This document shows, piece by piece, positions 48,522-58,164 of a DNA stretch of 64,000 nucleotides. The position numbers and the translations under genes were made by a program. The notes beneath the pieces are model-generated. The model worked only from the letters and a program-made list of their open reading frames with translations, was not told where the DNA came from and ran no database searches. Origin of the DNA: Nakazawaea peltata. Taxonomy: Eukaryota; Ascomycota; Pichiomycetes; Alaninales; Pachysolenaceae. The stretch is from positions 498,468-562,467 of the forward strand of contig BCGQ01000003.1 of the NCBI GenBank assembly GCA_001599355.1, given 5' to 3'. Position 1 is the stretch's first letter, and each line of letters starts with the position of its first letter.

Positions 48522-49250
48522 ATGTCCTCGGAATTGAGTCCTATCCAACAGGCATTGGTTCAATTCATGATCAGAGCACAAATTATTGCTGCTCCAGTAC
48601 TATGTGATGAAATATTTAAGAAACTTGTTCTGGCTGAAAAATCCAGTTCAGAACAGACGAAAAGTCTCGGAGAAACAGATGGACATCAGGACGAAACGGA
48701 GCCCCAAGAACCATCTAAAGACGGCGAGACTGATCCTCAAGTGAGTCCAACCCCTGAAGTACCCTCCCTCGATGACCAGGCTGATCCAGACCATCTCAAT
48801 ATCGATTACAATGAACTCCTAGACAAATCGATCACCTCCATCAACAATTCCCTTCATGATTTGGGTCTTATGATCAAGAAATACCGTCCTCAGCACTCTG
48901 ATATCCTCTATTATGTGTTCATTAACGTTCTCCCCGACGATATCAGCAAGCTCAACACGAAATACTCACCAAAAGAGATCCAAATCATCAATAAACTCAT
49001 AGAAGCTGCCCTTGAAAACGATCCGGCCAACCAATTGACCAAATCAGCAGCTTTACAAGTCGTAGTGAGGACTTCTGGTGGCAGTATGAGCCAGATAGAT
49101 GGTCTGAGACTTCTCCTGTCCCTCACAGAAGACAACTGGCTCGAAACCGATTCAAGAAACTCCAAATATTCGCTCTCTGGACGACTTCTCGCCGAGGTTG
49201 GGGATATTTTGAGGGATCCAGAACGATCCGACGGTGACAATACCACCTAA
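48522..49250 (+). CDS. NSE1: SMC5/6 complex subunit NSE1 lacking its RING domain
   Basis: 242 aa. The N-terminal winged-helix part (IQQALVQFMIRAQIIAAPVL), the middle part (NELLDKSITSINNSLHDLGL, YVFINVLPDDISKL, YSPKEIQIINKLIEAAL) and the second winged helix (LRLLLSLTEDNWLE, then YSLSGRLLAEVGDIL) follow human and yeast Nse1 in order. The family then has a cysteine-rich RING-type E3 domain, but here the protein ends ~13 residues after LAEVGDIL. Only 55 bp separate the stop from the BRE2 stop, so the domain cannot be in a missed exon close by. A Glu/Asp/Pro-rich insert (~38-90) interrupts the first winged helix and the middle. It would still bind Nse3/Nse4 through the winged helices. Family call ~0.8. 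Confidence 0.78.
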   Translation: MSSELSPIQQALVQFMIRAQIIAAPVLCDEIFKKLVLAEKSSSEQTKSLGETDGHQDETEPQEPSKDGETDPQVSPTPEVPSLDDQADPDHLNIDYNELLDKSITSINNSLHDLGLMIKKYRPQHSDILYYVFINVLPDDISKLNTKYSPKEIQIINKLIEAALENDPANQLTKSAALQVVVRTSGGSMSQIDGLRLLLSLTEDNWLETDSRNSKYSLSGRLLAEVGDILRDPERSDGDNTT

Positions 49251-49305
49251 TTGACCTACAAATCTACTATATATACCTGTAATGTACATTATTAACGTCT
49301 ATTTA

Positions 49306-50712
49306 TCATGCCATCAGCTCTAAAGTGTCCAAATATTCGGAATCGATCTCATCAACGATATCCCAAACGGTATCTTCCACCACTTTCTCATCGTATCGAT
49401 CACTGAAGGGTCTAATGAGACCATTGGACAACAGCTGGGTCAAGTCTGAAGGTTGATACTCAAACTCAGGCCCAGCATTGATCTTCACACTCCCATTTTT
49501 GAAACAACTAACCATAGGATAGTACCCTAAACTTCCATCATCGAAAACCATGGCCATTTTCTCATCCTCCGAGAGAGTTTTACGTTTCTTTTGGCCTGAG
49601 ATCAACGGGTTCTGGTTCTGTTCGGAACTAGGTGGTAAAAATGCATACAATTCCTCAAAGGCAACACCTACACGTTGTCCATTCTTGTAAAAAGTGAGTT
49701 TAGACCCGGGTAAAACGGCCGGCTTGAATTTATCTTTGTCAGGAATGGCTTTTTCTCCAAAGACAGTGACAGGATTGAGTAAATGTTCGATTGGAGTGGT
49801 GGAAGTGTACTCGAATTGCTCGAAATAGAGCAGGTTTTTGTATCTGATGGGGATTTGGTCTCTTACTATGGAGGAGACTTGGAAATGGGAGTCTGATCCG
49901 AGCAGATCAAGTTTTGATGATTCTCCAGAAGTTTCTGAGGGTCCAGATGACCCTCCTGAGGTGTCCTCAACTGGCCTTGCCTTCGTATTCTGCAGTATCT
50001 GTCTCCTACTGATCAGTCTCTGCTCCTCTAAACTAGGTAACTCAACTAACATCCCAATAACATCTCCGGTCGTAAATCCTCCCTTCATAAACTCTTTAGG
50101 TCTACTCAAATGCAATTTATGACCGGTTTTATCACGGATTCCGTACCCATAACCGTCGAACCCTACCGGCAGTTCGATCGACAGCTCTTTACGAGCAATT
50201 CCCACCCGAACATGACCGGGAAATCCCGTCCCTGTCTCATTAGCCTTCAAAATCTTGAATTCCACATAATAACTTCCCTCTCTGATTCCAATATTGGTCC
50301 TGGCACTCCTCCAGCCTTGCTCAGCACTCACTATATGCATGGACTCATCACTAACAGCACCCTGAGACCGGTCAAAGTAGCTGAACCGCACATCGTACGG
50401 TGAAATATCCGTCGTCGAGTACATTAACGAGGGAAACAACGGGTTTGGAGAGCACGATTTGTATTTGAATCCACGTCTGTTGAAGGGGTGATCTTCTGAT
50501 TGGAAGAGGGGGGTGTTTTCGACATGCCCGACCTCGATTTTAGTTGGTTCTCGGCCTCCAGCAACTACGAGGTCCAGAGGTCCATAGGGGACTGGTTTCA
50601 ACCGGGGGACAATTTTGGGTATTTTTGATGGGGCGGTTGAACGGGTGGAGTAGTGTTTTGGTTTGGAATCTGAGGGGTCAGATGGTTCTTTTTTTAAGTC
50701 AATTGATTCCAT
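49306..50712 (-). CDS. BRE2: COMPASS subunit BRE2 (Ash2-like)
   Basis: 468 aa (S. cerevisiae 505). A SPRY domain dominates (~115-370): VSAEQGWRSARTNIGIREGS, EFKILKANETGTGFPGHVRV, and later YYPMVSCFKNGSVKINAGPE, with a loop of low complexity between (~225-260). The C-terminal SDI motif region (DTVWDIVDEI) should bind Sdc1. Bre2 with Sdc1 supports H3K4 methylation by Set1. Convergent with NSE1 (55 bp) and divergent from HER2 (348 bp between starts). Confidence 0.92.
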   Translation of the reverse strand: MESIDLKKEPSDPSDSKPKHYSTRSTAPSKIPKIVPRLKPVPYGPLDLVVAGGREPTKIEVGHVENTPLFQSEDHPFNRRGFKYKSCSPNPLFPSLMYSTTDISPYDVRFSYFDRSQGAVSDESMHIVSAEQGWRSARTNIGIREGSYYVEFKILKANETGTGFPGHVRVGIARKELSIELPVGFDGYGYGIRDKTGHKLHLSRPKEFMKGGFTTGDVIGMLVELPSLEEQRLISRRQILQNTKARPVEDTSGGSSGPSETSGESSKLDLLGSDSHFQVSSIVRDQIPIRYKNLLYFEQFEYTSTTPIEHLLNPVTVFGEKAIPDKDKFKPAVLPGSKLTFYKNGQRVGVAFEELYAFLPPSSEQNQNPLISGQKKRKTLSEDEKMAMVFDDGSLGYYPMVSCFKNGSVKINAGPEFEYQPSDLTQLLSNGLIRPFSDRYDEKVVEDTVWDIVDEIDSEYLDTLELMA

Positions 50713-51060
50713 AGTGGGGAGGGAGCTAAGTGGAGACTTTAAGGGGTTGGCTTAGTGGTGTTTTGGTGGTGTTTGTGGTGGTGTTTTGAAGGTGTTTGGC
50801 TTGGATGATGGGTGGATTTTTCAGTGAGCGCGTAGTTTGATTTTCCTTGGGGGTTCCGCCAGAGTTCCGCCTAAAGTTCTGCCCGAGTCCGCGCGGCCCT
50901 GGGAGCTCTGCCCAGTTGCGCCAACGCTCCACCGACGCTCCACCGACGCTCCACCTTCCCTCCGCCCAAACTCCGCCTATACCTCAAGCGGATCCAAAGA
51001 ATAAGAAGGACCCGTCTCAAGACACAGCTCCAAGACATCTTCACATTCGATGCCAATACA
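50713..51060. promoter_or_regulatory. Divergent BRE2-HER2 promoter
   Basis: 348 bp. Beside BRE2 are GGTGTTTTGGTGGTGTTTG-type repeats. Beside HER2 is a GC-rich stretch with three GCTCCACCGAC-like units (50927-50958) and repeated TCCGCC words. No defined site was recognised. Confidence 0.5.
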
Positions 51061-52479
51061 ATGAACCGGGTACGAGAAGCAGCTATCAAAGCTCATCTGA
51101 AGTTCAATATCTTCACTAGCATTCGAGAGGAGATAGTTGACGGTAGTACTCGCTCCGGCTCTACCACTCCTGGAGTGTTATCTGGCCTCTACACCGCCCT
51201 CAAAGACAACATCCTGACCACAAATGAACCAACTACATGCAGCTCCTCTATGCTCAAACACTACACATCCCCATTCGATGCCAAAGTCACCTCTCTTCTA
51301 CTCCAAAATGGCGCCTCCATCATCGGTAAAACCAACATGGATGAGTTTGGAATGGGATCAGGAACAACTCACTCCATCTTCGGTCCAACTTTGAACCCAT
51401 TGTACCCTGATGAACAAAGATCCCTGGGAGGTTCATCTGGTGGTTCAGCTGCTGCCGTCGCCGCCGGTGTAGTGGATTTCAGTCTTGGAACCGACACCGG
51501 TGGCTCTGTCAGACTTCCCGCCGCTTACACTGGAGTCTATGGATTCAAACCTACTTACGGAAGGATCTCAAGATGGGGTGTAGTGCTGTATGCTCAAAGT
51601 CTTGATACCGTTGGTATCTTAGCAAGAGATATCCTGGTACTTAGACGTGTGTATGAAGTATTGGACAAGTCGGATGAGAATGATCCAACTTGTTTGACTG
51701 ACAATGAGAGGGAGAGAATAGAGGAAGCTCTCAAGTTGAAGCAACCAGCTCAACATCAAACAGCCCATCCAGACGCGACCCCAATTAGAATCGGTATCGT
51801 TGAAGAACTCAATTTCGATCAAATCTCTCCCGAAGTATCGTCCCTGTTCATCTCCTTCCTTTCTCATCTCCAAACCCAAGGAATCGAAGTCGTCCAATTG
51901 TCAATGCCAATGTTGACCAATTCATTAGCTTGTTATTATACTCTTGCGCCTTCTGAGGCATCTTCAAACTTGGCAAGATACGATGGTGTACGGTATGGCC
52001 ATAGATCTGAACAGGATCCACAGCCAGGTATTCAGCAGTTCGCTAACACTCGTTCCGAAGGATTTGGGCCGGAGGTTCAAAACCGTATCCTCATGGGAAC
52101 TTATAATTTGTCATCTGAAGCGTATGAGAATCATTTCTTGAAGGCTCAAAGGATTAGAGAGACTATTCGTTCTGAATTTGATACTGTTTTAAGGAAGAAG
52201 AACATCTTCGCACCTGAAGATGGGATTAAAAGCTCGACTGGAGTTGATTTCATTGTCTCTCCAACTGCTATGACACTTGCTCCAATGATTGAGGAGTACT
52301 CTAAAGAGCTGAGGAAGTCATATATCAATGATTCTTTGGTGATTCCACCATCTTTAGCTGGGTTGCCTACTATTAGTATACCATGGACGGCAGAGGAGAC
52401 AGACTTGCCTGTTGGGATTCAGATTATCGGACAGTATGGAGATGATGAGGGGGTGATTAATTTTGTGGAGAAATTGTAA
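51061..52479 (+). CDS. HER2: Mitochondrial Glu-tRNA(Gln) amidotransferase subunit A (HER2)
   Basis: 472 aa amidase-signature enzyme (S. cerevisiae 464). The Ser-cisSer-Lys triad is present: K48 in ALKDNI, the cis-serine about S125 in LGGSSGGSA and nucleophile S149 in TDTGGSVR. It forms the GatFAB complex with Pet112 and Gtf1, converting mischarged Glu-tRNA(Gln) to Gln-tRNA(Gln) in mitochondria. Its N-terminus (MNRVREAAIKAHLKFNIFT) has weak presequence character. Codon use is more GC-rich than that of genes on the left of the window. Confidence 0.95.
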   Translation: MNRVREAAIKAHLKFNIFTSIREEIVDGSTRSGSTTPGVLSGLYTALKDNILTTNEPTTCSSSMLKHYTSPFDAKVTSLLLQNGASIIGKTNMDEFGMGSGTTHSIFGPTLNPLYPDEQRSLGGSSGGSAAAVAAGVVDFSLGTDTGGSVRLPAAYTGVYGFKPTYGRISRWGVVLYAQSLDTVGILARDILVLRRVYEVLDKSDENDPTCLTDNERERIEEALKLKQPAQHQTAHPDATPIRIGIVEELNFDQISPEVSSLFISFLSHLQTQGIEVVQLSMPMLTNSLACYYTLAPSEASSNLARYDGVRYGHRSEQDPQPGIQQFANTRSEGFGPEVQNRILMGTYNLSSEAYENHFLKAQRIRETIRSEFDTVLRKKNIFAPEDGIKSSTGVDFIVSPTAMTLAPMIEEYSKELRKSYINDSLVIPPSLAGLPTISIPWTAEETDLPVGIQIIGQYGDDEGVINFVEKL

Positions 52480-53126
52480 CACTAGACCGCCATCACCACC
52501 TTCACTTCCGCCCATCAGCACACCACAGTACACCACCATCGCCACCACCATCGCCACCGCCATCACCACCGCCAGTATATATCACCATCACTACAATCTA
52601 CTGTATATAATTAAATAGACCTAATCTTGATAAATCGCATTAAGGGAATTATTTAGTAAAGTGTAAAGGGGTAAGAAAGGGGTATTTTGGGGGAATTTTC
52701 CCTATTTATATGATTTCCGAATTGATAAACGAGGGATGCGAGTAAACGAGGAGGAAGTGGATGTGATGTGGCAAGTGAATGCGAGGTGGCAAGTGAAATC
52801 AGCCAAAAGGGTGCCAAAAGGGTGAAGGAATGGCAATCCAAGGTAACTCAGCCCTGAGTAGTAGGAAAGAAGGGCAGAAGGAGAAAAGAAGAAGGGCAAA
52901 AAGAAAGAAATGACAACAAAAAGGGGTAAATAGAACGAGGAGAGGGCAAATGATGAGGGAAAGGGCAAATGATGAGGGAAAGGGCAAATAAGGCAAACAA
53001 ACAACGACGGTGGGCAGAAAGGAAACAAGGCAATTGACGGGGTAACTCACACCAGCCAATAACCTGAGTCCATTCACTCCTACACTTTTTAAACTTCATA
53101 CTATTAACTATACAACCATTAGCTTC
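52480..53126. other. Convergent intergenic region with CAC and AGGGCA repeats
   Basis: 647 bp between the HER2 and YTA7 stops. A CACCAYCGCC microsatellite runs from 52485 to 52575. From 52860 to 52990 the plus strand is purine-rich with five AGGGCA (52871, 52893, 52943, 52962, 52981), the last two in a ~19-bp direct repeat. No gene supported; the short pyrimidine-strand open frames are low-complexity. Confidence 0.6.
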
Positions 53127-56100
53127 TTAATGTGCTTCTTTCCAAGACTGTTCGTATTCGTCGATCCTTCTCGACATCTCCTCCAACATTTGGTCTCTTT
53201 CCCATGAAAGACGATGAGTCCAGACGACTTCCATCAATTGGGAGTTGAGTTCTTCTAAATTTTCGATGGTGTATTTGAGAGCGGCGTTGTGGATGAGTTT
53301 TTGTTGAGTTTTGAGGAGTAATTGGGGGGAGAATTGGAGGGGTTGGGAGTTGGAGAGGGCAGAGTAGTCTTCTGGTTCTGATTCCGAGTCAGAGGCAGTG
53401 CCGGCAGCAGAGGCAGTGCCGGCAGCAGGGGCAGGATCAGTAGCAGGGGCAGAACCATTATCAGGGGCAGGGCCAGATCCATTTGTCTCTGGAGCTGATT
53501 CTTCCATCTGGATATCTTCATCCGGAGGCAGAGTAGCAGCATCCAGATCAGCTCCAGCAGCAGCGTCCAGACCAGCTCCAGCAGCGTCCAGACCAGCTCC
53601 AGCAGCAGCAATTCCAGCCTCAGCTGCTGCCGCAGCTTCAGCAGCCGCCTTCCTCTCCTTCTCCCTCCCATGCATCAGCCTACATTCCGCCAAAAACTCA
53701 ACCGTACTAATCTCCTCAACCCCAACCTGAGCATTCGCATACATCTCACTCAGCTTAAGTACCCGGTCCCGATCCCCAGTAACCATCGCATCCTTATAAA
53801 TAGACTCAATATCCTTCAAAAACTGCTTAGGCTCACTGTAAAATCCATTCCATAACCGCTCCTCAATGATATCCAAATCCATATTGTAGTAGTGACGACC
53901 CGTAGCTACCTCCAAGATCATATCTCCATCCCTCACATACAGAGGTTCCATTCCAGGCACCAACAAGGAAGGCTCGAACAAATGGACTAAAAGACTGTCG
54001 TCGATCGTCGGTTTCTTGAACCTTTTGTACCGGTTCTTGAACAACTCCATCAACCCACTCAATTTGAGTTTGAGAGTGTTCTTCAACCTCATATCTTTCT
54101 TCTCCTGCTCTTTGATCTGTTGTTTAGTCAATTTGGAGCCCGAGGCTGGGCCGTTAGTTGGCTGGGAGATCACTTTAAGTTTAGGTAACTTTCTCTTTGG
54201 ACGAGTCTCCAAATCTCCAAACTCGAAGGGTCTCAATTTGAAAGCATCCCATAACGGGCCACAGAACCCTTTGATTTGACTCTCTTCAAACGTGTTCTCG
54301 AGTCTCACGTTGTTGGTGAAGCCAAACAACATTTTCAAGTCATCGTCGAGTTCATGCAGTTCACACTCGGCAAGACACAACACCAAAAGCTGCTCACTTG
54401 GCCCCACCGATCTCAACAAACTACTCAACGTAGCACGGGCAGAGTCCGACACCAGATGGTACCAAATATCGATATTGGGGATGTAGATGACCGAGGGAGT
54501 GTGTCTACGAGCCTCTACAAACATCTGGATGATGGCAGCCTCGACAGACCGGGTCGAGTCGCTGAATAAACTCCCAATATCCATGGCTTGGACATGGAAT
54601 CCTTCAAGGTAGTTCAAAATGGCCGGTCCGAGGTAAACTTGGCCGGAACCAGGCAGTCCCGTGACCAAAATACGAGGTTTGAACACCCTGGCTCCATTCA
54701 CCTTCTTAAGTAACTCTTGACGATGGAAACCCCCGTCCAAATCATGCTCAGTCACATCAATATACATGGCCTCTTCAAGAGGGGTCACTTTGGTCTTCTT
54801 AGGGATGATCGTGTCGAGTCTGAGCTTGATCTGGGCCAACTTGTCTCCCAATAACGGCTCAATATGGTCAGGAAGCGGTGTACTTGTGGACGAGATCAGT
54901 CTAGTTGACGATGGGACGATCTTCTCCAACAGTTTCATGAAATCTTTGGCGATCACATTGATCTTCTCCGGGTGAATCTTCAACTTATCGGTGGATTGGT
55001 AGATCTGAGGGTACTTTCTTTGGATGGAATTGAGAGCCGACTCGGTACAAAGCAGTCTCAAGTCTGCTCCTCCGTAACCTTTGGTGATTTCGGCGAGTTT
55101 CTTGACAAAAGTCGGGTCCAATGGAGGGTTCCACTTCTTCGTATGGATCTGTAAGATCTTCTCTCTGGCCTTGACGTCCGGAAGAGGGAAATAGAACTCT
55201 CTATCGAATCTTCCTGGTCTTCTTAAAGCCGGGTCCACCGAGTCGGGTCTGTTAGTGGCTCCGATAACAATGACCTGCCCTCTGTTGTCCATACCGTCCA
55301 TCAATGCCAACATGGTGGAGACGATCGAGGCGTGGATCTGCTCTTGTTTGGACGATCTGACGGGAGCCAAGCCGTCGATTTCATCGAAGAAAATGATCGA
55401 CGGCTGCTGTTTACGAGCCTCTTCGAACAAAAGTCTCAACTGTCTCTCTGCTTCTCCTACCCATTTCGACAAGATATCGGCACCCTTCCTCATGAAGAAG
55501 GTGATCTTGGTGTTGCCTGTAGAGCAAGAGGCCGCAAGGGCTCTAGCCATCAACGTTTTACCGGTTCCTGGAGGTCCATGGAAGAGCACACCACGAGGTG
55601 GAGTGATCCCAAACCTCTGGTACACTTCAGGGTAGAGCAATGGCAAGGCTACCATCTCTTTCAATTGGTCAATGTAGTTATCGAGGCCTCCGACGGCCGA
55701 GAAATCAATGTCCATATCAACTCCGAGCGGATCTGTGTCGGCAAGCGAGTTCTTCTTCTTAATGTCGATCTTTCCAAAGGCTCCAGTGGCCAGAGACCCC
55801 AGAGCAAGTGAGCTACGTCTATTGCCGGCACTAGAGGTTCCATTTACGGGTAAAATCTCGTCGTCTGAAGAGTCAGAGTCTCCTCCACCAACGGCTGTAA
55901 GACCAGGGACGTTCTGACCGAAAATAGAGGTGACATCACCTCCTCCAAACGGCCCAACAGTAGGGAAAAGACGTCTGATTGGACCCATCAGGTTCTTACG
56001 GCCACGTTTAGGTGTATTGGAGCCTCCAATGGACCCCATCTCCGACTCCAATTGCTTGTCGTTGATTATAGGTGGGGGAATTTGATAATTGACCTCTTTA

Positions 56101-56804
56101 CGTTCCCTGAAATTGAATTTACGATGAGGTGGAGTCCGTACAGGCGAGTCCTCAAGCTCACGTAACTCATCCGCAAGTGATAATGGAGCTTCTTCAGCCT
56201 CATCCTCATGTCCAGTCAAGAAACTCTCCTCCTCCATGATATTTCTTCTCTTTCTACCTCGTCTACTAGTGGATCTTGACTTTCTACTACGTCTTTTAAC
56301 ACCTACATCTTCATCGTCATCTTCATCATCGTCGTCATCTGACTCATCTTTCACTATGAAATTACGGTCTGCTCTTCTTCTTTGGGTCTCTATCTCGTCC
56401 TCGCTCAACACGTGATCAGGATCTACAAAATCCTCATCGTCCAGTTCATGGAACGAGTCGTCATCGCTAGCGGGGTGGCGCTTGCCTTTACGGAGCTTCT
56501 TCTTGGGTGTGTCGATGTCGGAGATGTCCTCGCTGAGTTTATCTTCATAGTAATCGTCTTCATTGTAATTGACGGAGGTTTTTGTTTTACGGCGGGAGAC
56601 GGTGACGGGGTCGGACTCGTCGCCAGAGGCATCGGCATGAGCGTCGGCATCGGCGTCAGCATCATCGGCGTCAGATTCATCATCCAGTGGCGCCACAGGC
56701 TCTTCAGCCTCTTCTTCAGCCTCCGATTCCTCCTCCGTCTCATTAGGCAAGACAAAATCATCGTCGTCTTCCGACTCCAACAGTAATCTTCTTCCTCGGG
56801 ACAT
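53127..56804 (-). CDS. YTA7: Chromatin AAA-ATPase/bromodomain protein YTA7
   Basis: 1225 aa. The N-terminal ~360 residues are highly acidic with basic patches. AAA1 (~375-600) is intact: Walker A GPPGTGKT at 410-417 and Walker B SIIFFDEIDG. AAA2 (~690-850) is degenerate: GLPGSGQVY at 716 has Gln in place of the Walker A Lys, as known for Yta7/ATAD2. The bromodomain (~905-1035) is typical of the family. After it comes an Ala/Gly-rich repeat (GAGLDAA units, ~1048-1091). Yta7 disassembles or limits histone H3 in chromatin and controls histone gene transcription. The start is at 56804. An ACGCGT box lies ~335 bp upstream. Confidence 0.95.
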   Translation of the reverse strand: MSRGRRLLLESEDDDDFVLPNETEEESEAEEEAEEPVAPLDDESDADDADADADAHADASGDESDPVTVSRRKTKTSVNYNEDDYYEDKLSEDISDIDTPKKKLRKGKRHPASDDDSFHELDDEDFVDPDHVLSEDEIETQRRRADRNFIVKDESDDDDDEDDDEDVGVKRRSRKSRSTSRRGRKRRNIMEEESFLTGHEDEAEEAPLSLADELRELEDSPVRTPPHRKFNFRERKEVNYQIPPPIINDKQLESEMGSIGGSNTPKRGRKNLMGPIRRLFPTVGPFGGGDVTSIFGQNVPGLTAVGGGDSDSSDDEILPVNGTSSAGNRRSSLALGSLATGAFGKIDIKKKNSLADTDPLGVDMDIDFSAVGGLDNYIDQLKEMVALPLLYPEVYQRFGITPPRGVLFHGPPGTGKTLMARALAASCSTGNTKITFFMRKGADILSKWVGEAERQLRLLFEEARKQQPSIIFFDEIDGLAPVRSSKQEQIHASIVSTMLALMDGMDNRGQVIVIGATNRPDSVDPALRRPGRFDREFYFPLPDVKAREKILQIHTKKWNPPLDPTFVKKLAEITKGYGGADLRLLCTESALNSIQRKYPQIYQSTDKLKIHPEKINVIAKDFMKLLEKIVPSSTRLISSTSTPLPDHIEPLLGDKLAQIKLRLDTIIPKKTKVTPLEEAMYIDVTEHDLDGGFHRQELLKKVNGARVFKPRILVTGLPGSGQVYLGPAILNYLEGFHVQAMDIGSLFSDSTRSVEAAIIQMFVEARRHTPSVIYIPNIDIWYHLVSDSARATLSSLLRSVGPSEQLLVLCLAECELHELDDDLKMLFGFTNNVRLENTFEESQIKGFCGPLWDAFKLRPFEFGDLETRPKRKLPKLKVISQPTNGPASGSKLTKQQIKEQEKKDMRLKNTLKLKLSGLMELFKNRYKRFKKPTIDDSLLVHLFEPSLLVPGMEPLYVRDGDMILEVATGRHYYNMDLDIIEERLWNGFYSEPKQFLKDIESIYKDAMVTGDRDRVLKLSEMYANAQVGVEEISTVEFLAECRLMHGREKERKAAAEAAAAAEAGIAAAGAGLDAAGAGLDAAAGADLDAATLPPDEDIQMEESAPETNGSGPAPDNGSAPATDPAPAAGTASAAGTASDSESEPEDYSALSNSQPLQFSPQLLLKTQQKLIHNAALKYTIENLEELNSQLMEVVWTHRLSWERDQMLEEMSRRIDEYEQSWKEAH
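53399..53640. repeat. GGCAG/CAGCTCC-rich coding repeats in YTA7
   Basis: A duplicated 18-bp block GGCAGTGCCGGCAGCAG, GGGGCAG words and 24-36 bp CAGCTCCAGCAGC repeats encode the Ala/Gly/Asp-rich linker after the bromodomain. GGGCAG is the same core seen in intergenic clusters. Confidence 0.75.
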
Positions 56805-58164
56805 ACCAAAAGATTCGTATTATTCACGGGGTATTCACAGGGTTAATTGAATGGTGTAATGTGGCAGTAATGTACAGGCTAGTGGGTCTAGTAGTTAGCG
56901 CTTGGTCTTGTCAGCGGTCTTGTCAGCACTGGTCTTGTCAGTGGTCTTGTCAGCACTGGTCTTGTGGCGCTTACAGTGAGGTCAGGAGCGTCAGGCGTGT
57001 CAGGTGCTCAACAATCAATCCAATCGATCAATACCCTGATAATTCTCACTTGTGAGTTTCAGGCGAGCTCAATTGCGTTTGAAGTATCGGCGGTTGGGTG
57101 TGTTGATTGGCAGTGGATTGGATTGAGGATTGAAATTTAACGCGTATGGGCAGGGAAAGAGGGAGAGAAAAGGGCAAAGTATTGGGGAAAAGAAGAGGGC
57201 AGGAAATATTAGGAGAAAAGAGCGAAGGGCAGGAAAAAGAGGAAAGGAAGAAGGCAGGAAAGGAAGAAGGCACGAAGGGGTTAAGAGGGATACGGAGATT
57301 GGGGATGGCGAGATCGACTACGAGAGGTGAAATCTCAATTCTACAGGTTATCTGGATGGGGTTGATGTTAATTGGAGAAATTGGATTTACCTGGGTGTGT
57401 TGGTGTTAAGTCGTGTGCTGGTGTTAAGTGATGTGTTGGTGTTAAGTAGTGTATAGTGTGCTAATTTATTCCTTAATTAGGAAAGAGTACTTAATTAGGA
57501 AGGTTATTGGAAGTGGATTGGAGATCGAGGAAGAAGGGCACAAAGACAAGAGAAATAAGGAGGAAAGGAAACAGAGGAAAGAGAAAAAGAGGGAAAGAGA
57601 AGGGCACAATAGATAACCAGAAGAAGTTGAAGGGTATTACAATAAATTAAGTATCCACTCAATTGATTCAATTTTTATATCATTACAATCTCCTCGATTC
57701 AACTATTTCAACTATATCAATTCCAAGGGGATTAAATTGTGGAATAATATTTTATCCGTTTCTCTCATTTGTCTCTGTTTCGTCTCTCCCTCGTCTCTCC
57801 TGATATTTGCCCTCTCTGTGCCTCTCTGTGCCCTCTCACTGCTTATATTTTATTTTCCCTCCTTAACTTTTACGCTTTCCTCTTTAGTTTTTTCCTCCCT
57901 CGCACCCTCCTTAGCTTTCCCTTAGCTTTTTTCTTAGCTTTTCCCTTAGCTTCTCCCCTTGACTTTCTCTTTCTTCCCTTTTTCTCTTCTTTCTCTCTGC
58001 CCTTCGGTTAAAGGTCGTGTAATCCATCTCAAATCTCCACCCAAACTCGTTCCCTCAACTCGCTCCCTCGATCCGCTAACTCAACCAAGCCAACCCCATC
58101 CAACCAACAAAATTCAATCAGACCAAACGACCCAACAATTGATCTCAATTCATCGATCAGCGCT
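56805..58164. promoter_or_regulatory. Long divergent YTA7-PAN1 promoter region
   Basis: 1.36 kb, the longest intergenic region. From left to right: a 12-bp tandem array (56904-56954), ACGCGT at 57140-57145, a purine tract with six GGGCA (57148-57606), three GTGTTGGTGTTAAGT-like units (57397-57450), two TTAATTAGGAA words (57472-57504), then a C/T tract with three TGCCC (57808, 57829, 57998) and four CTTAGCTT units (57910-57952). The strand of the TGCCC/GGGCA motif switches between the YTA7 and PAN1 sides. No gene supported. Confidence 0.65.
56904..56966. repeat. 12-bp array GGTCTTGTCAGC
   Basis: Copies at 56904-56915, 56916-56927, 56931-56942 and 56943-56954 with a partial fifth at 56958, spaced 12 or 15 bp, 100-160 bp upstream of YTA7. 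Could be a binding-site array or a plain minisatellite. Confidence 0.85.
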
